A stretch of 64,000 nt of DNA, from positions 1 through 64,000 of the forward strand of contig JAVYML010000001.1 in NCBI GenBank assembly GCA_038736355.1. Reading direction: 5' to 3'. The stretch comes from Candidatus Hadarchaeales archaeon. Its GTDB lineage: Archaea > Hadarchaeota > Hadarchaeia > Hadarchaeales > WYZ-LMO6. Of the stretch, positions 55,055 to 62,259 are shown one piece after another (positions within the stretch are counted from its first letter, which is position 1; the number at the start of each line of letters is the position of its first letter). The translations under genes were made by a program, and so were the position numbers. Below the pieces are notes generated by a model. That model did no database searches. It was given only the letters and a program-made list of their open reading frames with translations, and was not told where the DNA came from.

Positions 55055-56878
55055 TCAGTGGGGCGGGAGTACTGGGTCCCTCTCCCCCGCAGGCATGAAC
55101 TGTCTTATGCCTGCCTTGGCGATACAGAGCCTGGGATGTTTGAAGTCGAAAACCAGATGGGGATCGGCGAAGGCCACCTTTACGATGGGGCTCAGGCACC
55201 AGGCGCTTCCCCTTCCTATCATCGCAGCATATACGGCGGCGCCCCTAATGGCTCCATGGGCTGCGGTATAGGACTGCATGGGATAGTTCAATCCCCTCAA
55301 TTCCACTAGGTTCCCCTCCTCCGGCCTGAAGCTGCACAGATAGGGGAGGCCTATGTGGTCTTGAACTTCCTGCCCCGCCCAGCCCGTTCTGAGCCAACCC
55401 TCCTTCATGGCAAAGGCGATGGCATAATGGGCCGCCATCAACCCCATCGTGGAACTTCCCGTGAGCAAGGCGGCAGAAGAGGCCGCTATGGAACCTATCA
55501 CGGAAACCCTGTGGGCACCTCCCCAGTGGAATTCCGTAAGGGTGGGGAACTTCTCATAGCTTTCCATTGCGTACTGGACGATCGAATTCACCATCGTCCT
55601 CACCGTTTCCCAGCGGAGTGGAACCTTTCGAACTCCCTGCATGTAACGGTGGGAGAGCTCTATGAGCTCCATGGAGATTTCGTTCATCACCTCTGAATAA
55701 GCAGCGGAAGCCACGGTGTTGGAGAAACCTATACCCCCACTCATGTAGAAACCCAACCAAAGCACGTTGTCTATCACCGCCGCTATTCCTCCTACCCCTT
55801 CCTGTACGGCATGCGAATATTTCAGGGCCTCCTCCTCATCCTCCTGGGCTACCTCCAGGAACCTCCTGGCCGGGAGATCCCTTTCCGCCTGCATGAAGTC
55901 GCAGATGTAACCGTCGGGGAAGCCTCCGGGTTCGTTCGTTCCCCTCATCCTCTGATACCACATCTTGTTCCCCATCCTCACCACCCTGGCGTGCTTGAAG
56001 GAATAGGCCAGATCAGAGATGATGTGTTCTCCGGAGAGACCATAGGAGGCTATGAAGGCCATGGTGTTCTGCATGGCCGCCCACCTGGCGGCCTCATCCC
56101 CATCCGCCATGCGAACGGCTAGGGTGGGGATGCGGAGGACCACCCAGATGGCATCCCCTATGGCTGCCTTGAGCCTCTCGGCCCTGGTCGGATGGAAGAG
56201 CTTGTCTATGTCTATGAGGAAGCGCTTGTCCAGGGCATCCTTCACCTCATCCGAACCCGTGATGACCTTCGCATAGGCATCCTTGACCAGGAGGGGGTTG
56301 ATCTCTGACATGTGTTCCTGGGCCACGGCCCCCCCACACATGGTGTGCTGGAGGGTTTCGAGGTAGAGGTTGATGGTTTCTGGGGTGACCTCCTTTCCAG
56401 CCCTTACGGTGAGCATCCGATGGGCTATGTCCAGGTTCACTATGACCGTGCGTTTTATGTCATCCAGCATCTGCTGGATGGCCACGTTGTTGAGGTGGTG
56501 GGTATCATCCTGTTCCACCACGATGTTGGTTCCAGAGATGAGGAAAGGTTCCAACTGTCTTTGACCTATGGGTAGACCCACTGCCCTGTTGTAGGCTGGA
56601 AGACCCCTCTCTATGGCCACCTGTCTTCCCAACCTGGCGAACTCCTGCTTGCGCTTTGACTGCCTGTAACCTCCCCTCTTGTACATCTGGGAATCTTGGA
56701 GGGCAAAGGGATCGGTACCGAAAGTATTTTTCAAGCTTTCGTAAAGGACTCTTTCTTTTTCTATAGGAAGAAATCTAGCAGAAACAGCGTAAAGTTCTCT
56801 CACATATTCCCTTTCTCTAGCCTCTATCTGCCCTCTTTCCTGAAAGGCTTTTTCACCCCTTTTCTCCGAAGTGGACAT
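55055..56878 (-). CDS. mcrA: Divergent methyl/alkyl-coenzyme M reductase alpha subunit
   Basis: A 607-residue McrA homologue recognisable along its whole length: KRKQEFARLGRQVAIERGLP, GQRQLEPFLISGTN, GGAVAQEHM, RMRGTNEPGGFPDGY, GFYMSGGIGFS, and PIVKVAFADPHLVFDF. The F430 axial glutamine is kept (Q187), as are the equivalents of methyl-His257 (H296), Arg271 (R310), Tyr333 (Y378) and thio-Gly445 (G502). Changed positions are Arg270 to Gln, methyl-Gln400 to His, Phe443-Tyr444 to Trp-Ala, and Cys452 to Ile. About 50 residues extend the N-terminus. No mcrB, mcrG, mcrC or mcrD lies nearby. It is first gene of a two-gene operon. Confidence 0.93.
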   Translation of the reverse strand: MSTSEKRGEKAFQERGQIEAREREYVRELYAVSARFLPIEKERVLYESLKNTFGTDPFALQDSQMYKRGGYRQSKRKQEFARLGRQVAIERGLPAYNRAVGLPIGQRQLEPFLISGTNIVVEQDDTHHLNNVAIQQMLDDIKRTVIVNLDIAHRMLTVRAGKEVTPETINLYLETLQHTMCGGAVAQEHMSEINPLLVKDAYAKVITGSDEVKDALDKRFLIDIDKLFHPTRAERLKAAIGDAIWVVLRIPTLAVRMADGDEAARWAAMQNTMAFIASYGLSGEHIISDLAYSFKHARVVRMGNKMWYQRMRGTNEPGGFPDGYICDFMQAERDLPARRFLEVAQEDEEEALKYSHAVQEGVGGIAAVIDNVLWLGFYMSGGIGFSNTVASAAYSEVMNEISMELIELSHRYMQGVRKVPLRWETVRTMVNSIVQYAMESYEKFPTLTEFHWGGAHRVSVIGSIAASSAALLTGSSTMGLMAAHYAIAFAMKEGWLRTGWAGQEVQDHIGLPYLCSFRPEEGNLVELRGLNYPMQSYTAAHGAIRGAAVYAAMIGRGSAWCLSPIVKVAFADPHLVFDFKHPRLCIAKAGIRQFMPAGERDPVLPPH

Positions 56879-56880
56879 TC

Positions 56881-56932
56881 AGAGGTTTTCTCCTCTTCCC
56901 ATAAAAACTTTCCCCTCTTGGAAAAAACCTCT
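56881..56932 (-). promoter_or_regulatory. mcrA promoter: TATA box centred in a 9-bp inverted repeat
   Basis: TTTTTATG on the minus strand (56901-56908) lies 23-30 bases before the mcrA ATG. It is flanked almost symmetrically by AGAGGTTTT (56881-56889) and AAAACCTCT (56924-56932), a perfect 9-bp inverted repeat. This arrangement could be a dyad operator overlapping the start site. Confidence 0.5.
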
Positions 56933-56972
56933 AATTTTTTCTTTGTCTAGAAGGAAAATTTTTCCCAAAATT

Positions 56973-56988
56973 TGGCACAAAAGTGCCA
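56973..56988. repeat. Inverted repeat TGGCAC-AAAA-GTGCCA
   Basis: A perfect 6-bp palindrome with a 4-base spacer, in the 183-base gap between tRNA-Thr and mcrA, both on the minus strand. It may be a hairpin near the tRNA 3' end or a binding site upstream of mcrA. Confidence 0.45.
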
Positions 56989-57061
56989 TCCTCAGCTGGG
57001 CTCAGGAAGCCAAGGTTCCAGCGGGAAAACCACATGTTTAGGCCAAAGGCCCCGACCTTAG

Positions 57062-57134
57062 AGCCCCGGGTGGGATTTGAACCCACGACCCATCGCTTAC
57101 AAGGCGATTGCTCTACCCGCTGAGCTACCGGGGC
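57062..57134 (-). tRNA. tRNA-Thr (TGT)
   Basis: A complete cloverleaf: acceptor GCCCCGG with CCGGGGC, D arm AGCTCAGCGGGTAGAGC, anticodon stem-loop ATCGC CTTGTAA GCGAT with anticodon TGT, and T loop TTCAAAT. The 73-nt gene has no intron and no encoded CCA, unlike the tRNA-Gln genes of this window. Confidence 0.93.
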
Positions 57135-57232
57135 CTTTTTATTTTCTCCTTTTTTCCTTTTAGCCTTCCGAAACTCAAAAAAGAATCCTCTCCGAAAAAA
57201 AAGAGGAGAACATTCCAAGGAAAAAGAAAAAG

Positions 57233-57328
57233 ATGGTGGATCTCTTGCTGGCTTCGGAGGTTATGGCCTCAGGTAAGGAACTGAATAGGGAACTAACCAA
57301 AAGAAAGAAATCAAGAGATAAGGGGTAA
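57233..57328 (+). CDS. Possible 31-residue small protein
   Basis: An ATG after an AAGGAAAAAGAAAAAG purine run opens a 31-codon frame (begins MVDLLLASEVMASGK, ends in a Lys/Arg-rich tail). It lies in the otherwise empty 176 bases between tRNA-Thr and the next gene and overlaps that convergent gene's end by 18 bases. Nothing supports function beyond start site and codon pattern; chance is quite possible. Confidence 0.2.
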   Translation: MVDLLLASEVMASGKELNRELTKRKKSRDKG

Positions 57329-58015
57329 GATTTCCCCAAACACACAGTCGAGAAAATCCTTGAGTTCCACCCTACTGAAGGTGGTTATTACACAATTCCT
57401 GGTAATTCCCACCACCATGTTGTACTTGCGGAATTCGAAGACGGCATACCAAATCTTGCCATGTTCTAGATATTCCCTGTAAAGCTTGCTGTCGGCTAGG
57501 GCCGATCCAGCCAGGGCCACCTTTCCCACGTTTGGGATATCTATATCGTCGAACCAAATGAGTTTGGTGGCCTGTGGATTGGATTCATGTAATTCTTTCA
57601 AAGTCTCGTGCGTGATCCTTCCTTCCACGATGGCCCCCGTTTTCAGGAAGAGTATCTCGCTCAGCTTGTTGGCCACGTAATTGGTGAGGAGTTTCTTCAC
57701 ACCCCTAGCCCTCGAAGGGGCTAGAACCGTCAGAAAATTCCTCCCCTTAAAGGGCCTTATCCAGAAAGGCACCTCCTCGGTAACCGGTACCTCCACCAAA
57801 CCCCTACGATAATATCTGCTCAGGATGAAATCCCTACTGAAAACACCCACAAGGCTGCCCCCCTCCATTTTCAAATCCAAGATTTCCGTCGTGAGGTCGA
57901 GCTTCCTGCCCCCGCTCTCATAGGGTTCCACTTCTTTGAAGTCCCTCAGCTTACGGGCCATCAGGGGCAACTCCATTTTTTCCTTGATCTCAAAGATCTT
58001 TGCCGCTAGAACCAT
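57311..58015 (-). CDS. Conserved-looking protein of unknown function beside the SMC operon
   Basis: A 234-residue soluble protein. No family recognised. Patterns include EVEPYESGGRKLDLTTEILD, SRARGVKKLLTNYVANKLSEI, TKLIWFDDIDIPNVGKVALAG and a strand-rich C-terminus ending DFLDCVFGEILPL. The acidic WFDDIDIP segment could be a metal or nucleic-acid site, but this is speculative. It is divergent from the SMC-like gene with 94 bases between starts, so joint regulation with that operon is possible. Confidence 0.65.
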   Translation of the reverse strand: MVLAAKIFEIKEKMELPLMARKLRDFKEVEPYESGGRKLDLTTEILDLKMEGGSLVGVFSRDFILSRYYRRGLVEVPVTEEVPFWIRPFKGRNFLTVLAPSRARGVKKLLTNYVANKLSEILFLKTGAIVEGRITHETLKELHESNPQATKLIWFDDIDIPNVGKVALAGSALADSKLYREYLEHGKIWYAVFEFRKYNMVVGITRNCVITTFSRVELKDFLDCVFGEILPLIS

Positions 58016-58109
58016 CGGAACACCGGCAATATTCTCCCTTCAAACTTTAATTCCCAACGCCTCCTCCACCCATCTTTTAAGAACATGGGAAGAGCATACT
58101 GCTGAGGTG

Positions 58110-59969
58110 ATGAATACGATCAGGGAGCTCATCCTAGAAAACTTCATGAGCCATTCCTACAGCAGGATCCCCCTCAAGCCAGGGTTGAACCTCATATGTG
58201 GTCCCAACGGGGCAGGGAAATCCTCCATCCTCCTGGGACTTTCCGTGGCGCTGGGACAAACCTATACGGAGAGGTCCAGGAAGCTCAGCGACCTGATCCA
58301 GAGGGGTAAGGACCTAGCCAGGGTCAGCGTGGTTTTCGATAATTCTCCTACGGACGGAAAGAGGCCCCTCCCCCACTTCCCCACCGACACGGTAGTGCTC
58401 TCCCGTTACCTCAGCAAGGATGGGACCTACTGGCACGAGATAAATTCTAAGGGCATCACGAAAGGGGAACTACTCAGGTTCCTGAAACATCTCTCCATCA
58501 ACCCCGACAACATGCTCATCATCATGCACCAAAATATGGTGGATACCTTCGGAGCCATAGACATGAAGGAAAGGCTGAAGTTGGTGGAGGAGGCCGTGGG
58601 GCTGCATGAATACAGGGAAAACATCCTAAGTGCCATGCAAAAGCTCTCCCACACCCTCAGCGAGGAGGAGGCTGTGAAGAGGCTGTTGGAAAAGGCGGAG
58701 GAGACCTTGAAGTATTGGGAGGGCGAATACCAGCGCCTGAAGAGGAGGAGGGAACTGGAGAAAAGGAAGAAGGAGCTGGAGGCGGAATACCTTTGGTCCA
58801 AGTACCTCAGGAAGGAAGAGGAACTCCAAGAACTGGAGACCGACCTTGAAGAACTGAGAGTCCAATTGGAGGAGCTGAGGGAGGAAACGGGAAAGGAGAG
58901 GAGAAAAGTGGAGGGACTGGAAGGAGAAATAAGCAGGTTGGAGTTCGAACTGGAGGCCTCCTACGAGGAACTGATCGCGGGCGAAAAACTCAGGGCGGAA
59001 GGGGAAATCTACCTCACCCTGGCCGAAAAACTTTCGGGGATCACGTTGCCCTTCCCCCTCAGTTATGACAGGGGAAGGGTGGAAGCCAGGATAGGGGAGA
59101 TCAGGGGAAGGATTGCCAGGCTGAAGGGGGAGCTCTCGGAGAAGAGGAAAGCCTACGTGGACAGCAGGGTGAGGGAAGCCCTTCTAGAGATGAGACAGGA
59201 TCTCCTGCGCAAGGAAATGGACTCCCTCTCTGGGGAGATGAGAAGGGTGAGGAGGGAGCTCGAGGTTCTCAGGAGGGAAGCCGAAAGCGTGGGGGAAAGG
59301 GTGGAAACGAAGAGAAAACCCCAAGAGGTGCTGGAGGAGCTGAAGATAGTGGGAGCCCATCTGAGCACCTTGGGAGAGGTTTCACCAGATGTGGAGCAGA
59401 TGTACCTGAACTACAAGGCCACCATGGAGGAATTGAAGGAGAGGGCAAAAATAGCGGAGGAAAACCGCAGGAAGGCCCTCGAAGAAGTGGAAGAAAGGAA
59501 GAGGCGCTGGAGGAAAGAAGTGGAGAAGCTCCTCCATCAGGTGAGGGAAGAATACGTGAAATTGCTGGAAAGGGTGAACGCGAGGGGGGACCTTAAGCTG
59601 GTGAATCCCGAGGATATCGAGGGCGCCGGGCTCGAACTCTACGTGGGCTTCAGGGGTACCACCCCCCAGCTCCTCGATGCTTATACCCAGAGCGGTGGTG
59701 AGAGAACCACCGCCATCATGTTCTTCCTCCTCGCCCTTCAAAAGCAGATCAAATCCCCCGTCAGGGCGGTGGACGAATTCGAAACCCACCTCGACCCACG
59801 CAATAGGGAAACCATCTTCCGTTCTCTCATAGAAGCCACCAAGGGGGAAAAAGTTCAATATTTGGTAATAACTCCGGGCTACCTCTTGGGGGTGGAAGAA
59901 GTACCCAACATCATCATGGTCCAAAACGTGGGGGGTGTCTCCCAGGTAAGGGTGGTGACGGGTGCGTAA
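58110..59969 (+). CDS. SMC5/6-like chromosome ATPase
   Basis: A 619-residue SMC-family ATPase. The N-terminus IRELILENFMSHS and Walker A GPNGAGKSS (31-39) resemble Smc6. The C-terminal signature TQSGGERTTAIMFFLLALQK, Walker B SPVRAVDEFETHLDPRNRE and closing VQYLVITPGYLL resemble Smc5, including the PxRxVDE and DPRN features absent from ordinary archaeal SMC and Rad50. Two coiled-coil arms of about 120-180 residues flank a small centre (SGITLPFPLSYDRGR) without a zinc hook and with no full-size hinge, so it is about half the usual length. It is the first gene of the operon; ATG at 58110 was chosen over the adjacent GTG. Confidence 0.85.
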   Translation: MNTIRELILENFMSHSYSRIPLKPGLNLICGPNGAGKSSILLGLSVALGQTYTERSRKLSDLIQRGKDLARVSVVFDNSPTDGKRPLPHFPTDTVVLSRYLSKDGTYWHEINSKGITKGELLRFLKHLSINPDNMLIIMHQNMVDTFGAIDMKERLKLVEEAVGLHEYRENILSAMQKLSHTLSEEEAVKRLLEKAEETLKYWEGEYQRLKRRRELEKRKKELEAEYLWSKYLRKEEELQELETDLEELRVQLEELREETGKERRKVEGLEGEISRLEFELEASYEELIAGEKLRAEGEIYLTLAEKLSGITLPFPLSYDRGRVEARIGEIRGRIARLKGELSEKRKAYVDSRVREALLEMRQDLLRKEMDSLSGEMRRVRRELEVLRREAESVGERVETKRKPQEVLEELKIVGAHLSTLGEVSPDVEQMYLNYKATMEELKERAKIAEENRRKALEEVEERKRRWRKEVEKLLHQVREEYVKLLERVNARGDLKLVNPEDIEGAGLELYVGFRGTTPQLLDAYTQSGGERTTAIMFFLLALQKQIKSPVRAVDEFETHLDPRNRETIFRSLIEATKGEKVQYLVITPGYLLGVEEVPNIIMVQNVGGVSQVRVVTGA

Positions 59970-60765
59970 GGAAAAGAGGGAACTACTCCTGAGGGTAATA
60001 GACCTTTGCGAGAGTGTTAGGAAGCATGAGCTGGATCCCTTCGAAGTCCAGGTAGGGGAGTTCCTGCGCAGGTTGAGGGAACTCCTCCCCAAACTTAAGG
60101 ATTTACAGGACCTCTATCTGGACTTGCAAGCCCTGCTCGGTCTCACCGAGGTAATCCTCCACCAAGGAGAATGGATCAAACATCGATCCTCCCTTCTCTA
60201 TTTGGATCCCCTTCTGATTTCCCTGAAGGTCCAGGTAATGTCCAATCGCGACCTTGCGGAAATCTTTGTGAGGGCATGGCATCCCATCGTGGAACTGGAA
60301 ATCCTTTCCCCACCAGCCCTCTCTGAGGCCAAAGAGTACTGGACCAACCTTCCACCTCTGGAGGAGAGAAGAAGGGAGCTGGAAGGAGGGGGAGAAGGGA
60401 GGGGGGAACTCTCTGTGGAAGAACTCTCCAGGATGGGAATAGTGAGTAAGGAGGAATTCCAGAGGTTGCTCAACGAACTCTGGGAGGAACTGAAGAAGGT
60501 TGGCGGAAGGGGCATATCCTATTGGAAGTTCATATCCGCTCCCACTTTCGAGGAAACGGTGAGGAGGGCCTGGCTGGTGAGCTTTCTGGTGAGTTATGGC
60601 TATGCCGGGATGGAACTGAAACCCTTGGAGGACGACATGATCCTCTTCCCCTATTCCTCTCCCCAGCGGAGGGAGGAGAGCATGTCCCTTCCCGTCTCTA
60701 TTTCAAGGGAAAAATGGAGGAGAAAACGTGGAAGGGGAGGCCGAGCTGAGGGAGAAGCTGGCTAG
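59962..60765 (+). CDS. Nse4-like kleisin
   Basis: A 267-residue protein overlapping the SMC gene end by 8 bases. Residues of about 8-40 (LLLRVIDLCESVRKHELDPF) recall the N-terminal helix of ScpA/kleisins. Residues 184-233 match the C-terminal domain of Nse4: YWKFISAPTFEETVRRAW, then VSFLVSYGYAGMEL, then EDDMILFPYSS. Eukaryotic Nse4 has the same order of FxFxxxP, T-x-E, SFxxxxG and D-x-x-P elements. It would bridge the ATPase heads. The basic tail (KWRRKRGRGGR) may touch DNA. The Nse4 reading rests on pattern by eye. Confidence 0.72.
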   Translation: MRKEKRELLLRVIDLCESVRKHELDPFEVQVGEFLRRLRELLPKLKDLQDLYLDLQALLGLTEVILHQGEWIKHRSSLLYLDPLLISLKVQVMSNRDLAEIFVRAWHPIVELEILSPPALSEAKEYWTNLPPLEERRRELEGGGEGRGELSVEELSRMGIVSKEEFQRLLNELWEELKKVGGRGISYWKFISAPTFEETVRRAWLVSFLVSYGYAGMELKPLEDDMILFPYSSPQRREESMSLPVSISREKWRRKRGRGGRAEGEAG

Positions 60766-61336
60766 GGCTGCCCAGCTCCTTTTTTTCAAACACCATGCCC
60801 AACCTGGAGCTAGGGGATGGGAGCTGAAGAGGGCCCTGGGAAGGGAGTACGAGCAGGTGCTGAAGGTGCTGGAGGAAGAAGTGGGAAAGCTTGGTCTCAC
60901 CATCAAGAAGGTGAGTGAGGGTGGAGAGCCGGAAAGCGACAGGTACTTCCTCACCCTGAAAGGTCATCCCACCCTCACGGAGGCCAGGACCTTCGGCTGG
61001 AGGATAGACGACATGGCCATGCTCACCGTGACCTTAGCCCACCTACTGGCCAAAGGAGGGAAGGCACCCTTCAGGGAGGTGGAGAGCATCCTGGAGGAGA
61101 AGTTTCCCAAGTTCAGGGTGGAGCCCACGCTTGAGAAGTTCATCAGGATGGGCTACCTCTCGGAGGATGAACAGGGGACTCTGTATGTGGGGTGGAGGAC
61201 CAGGGCGGAGATCGACCAGCAGACCCTCCTCACCCTTCTCCTGGGGAAGGAAGTGAGGGGGGAAAAGTCTCCGGCGGAGCAGGGGGAAGCTACTCAGAGC
61301 GACGAGACCTCCCAATCCTCTCCGCCGCCCTCCTGA
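60728..61336 (+). CDS. Nse3/MAGE-like tandem winged-helix (KITE) protein
   Basis: A 202-residue protein whose GTG start lies inside the kleisin gene (38-base overlap, GGAGGAG site), so it is coupled. The first winged helix (AAQLLFFKHHAQPGARGWEL to LGLTIKKV) is followed by YFLTLKG. A second winged helix (ARTFGWRIDDMAMLTVTLAH, then FIRMGYLSED, then LYVGWRTRAEID) follows the MAGE homology domain, whose end reads WGPRA in eukaryotes. The last 30 residues are low-complexity Ser/Glu/Gln. KITE proteins bind kleisins, as expected from the operon. Confidence 0.72.
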   Translation: MEGEAELREKLARAAQLLFFKHHAQPGARGWELKRALGREYEQVLKVLEEEVGKLGLTIKKVSEGGEPESDRYFLTLKGHPTLTEARTFGWRIDDMAMLTVTLAHLLAKGGKAPFREVESILEEKFPKFRVEPTLEKFIRMGYLSEDEQGTLYVGWRTRAEIDQQTLLTLLLGKEVRGEKSPAEQGEATQSDETSQSSPPPS

Positions 61337-62189
61337 TGCGCTCCAAGGTATCGGCTTCCTCCTCGGTGAGCTCAGGCCTCCAGGGCTCCCTCACTCTCAT
61401 GGAGAGCTTCTCGCAGATGGGTGGTTCGGGCCAGGCCCCAGGATCCCAGAGGGTGTACCCCATGAACTCCACGGGCTTCTCCTGAAGGCAGGCCCAAACG
61501 GCCTTCTTCACGTTTTCAGGATCCATTCCCCTCCTAGGTTCTTCCTCCGAGATGAGGTTCACAATGGTGATTTGCTTCCTGAATCTCTCGATGGAGCGGA
61601 GGGGGAGGTTGGGAAGGTAGGGGGCCGGGGCTCTAGACCCCAGGATGGTCCTGCGCTTGTCGTTGGCCACGCCTTTCTCCACCAGCTGTAGGAGGGAGTG
61701 GGCAGGCAGGTGACCCTGTGACTCCCTCCAGCACAGCACCAGGTAGCGTATGTTGGGGTTTGCCACCACGTTGGCCACCAGCTTTTCTATCCCTATGTTC
61801 TCGGTCTGGAGGGTTCCCGCCAGGGCAGCACCCGCTTCCACGCCCACCTCCACGAGCCTCAGGAGTTCTGGCGGTATCCTGAAGTCGTAGGTGTCCAAGA
61901 TGGCACAGACCGCGACCGGGGAATAGTCGTTGCCCCTGAGGTATCTCCCTTCCTCGGGAGGATAGTCGGGGGGAGGATCCACCTTCAGGAGCTGGTATCC
62001 CTCCACCTCGATGGCCCCCTCTGGGCACTTCAGCTCGCATGCCCTACAGGCACAGCACTCCTCCCCCCTCACCACCTTCGCGACCTTCCTTCCCCTCCCC
62101 TCCTCGAGCCCGAAGACCCCGGCGGGGCAGACCTCTACACACCTTGCACACCCTGTGCACTTCTCCTCCCTTATCCTTACCCCCACCAT
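61290..62189 (-). CDS. Ferredoxin-MtrA fusion, corrinoid protein
   Basis: A 299-residue protein. Residues 8-60 hold two 4Fe-4S motifs (CTGCARCVEVCP and CCACRACELKCP). Residues of about 85-215 match MtrA, the corrinoid subunit of methyl-H4MPT:CoM methyltransferase: YSPVAVCAILD, LAGTLQTENIGIEKLVANVV, NPNIRYLVLCWRESQGHLPA. His160 is the likely cobalt ligand. The C-terminal membrane helix of classical MtrA is missing and a charged tail replaces it, so the protein is soluble. The ferredoxin part could reactivate Co(II). It converges on the Nse3-like gene with a 47-base overlap. Confidence 0.85.
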   Translation of the reverse strand: MVGVRIREEKCTGCARCVEVCPAGVFGLEEGRGRKVAKVVRGEECCACRACELKCPEGAIEVEGYQLLKVDPPPDYPPEEGRYLRGNDYSPVAVCAILDTYDFRIPPELLRLVEVGVEAGAALAGTLQTENIGIEKLVANVVANPNIRYLVLCWRESQGHLPAHSLLQLVEKGVANDKRRTILGSRAPAPYLPNLPLRSIERFRKQITIVNLISEEEPRRGMDPENVKKAVWACLQEKPVEFMGYTLWDPGAWPEPPICEKLSMRVREPWRPELTEEEADTLERIRRAAERIGRSRRSE

Positions 62190-62240
62190 CCAGCTCTCTG
62201 GTCTCCCCTAGAATATAATGGTAGCTTTCACCAAAAAACT

Positions 62241-62256
62241 TTTATATAAATTTATA
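62241..62256 (+). promoter_or_regulatory. AT-rich promoter of the arsenic locus
   Basis: TTTATATAAATTTATA is the most AT-rich segment in the area and fits one or two overlapping TATA boxes. If transcription starts 25 bases on, the first usable codon would be an ATG at 62269 or 62308. Confidence 0.5.
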
Positions 62257-62259
62257 TTG

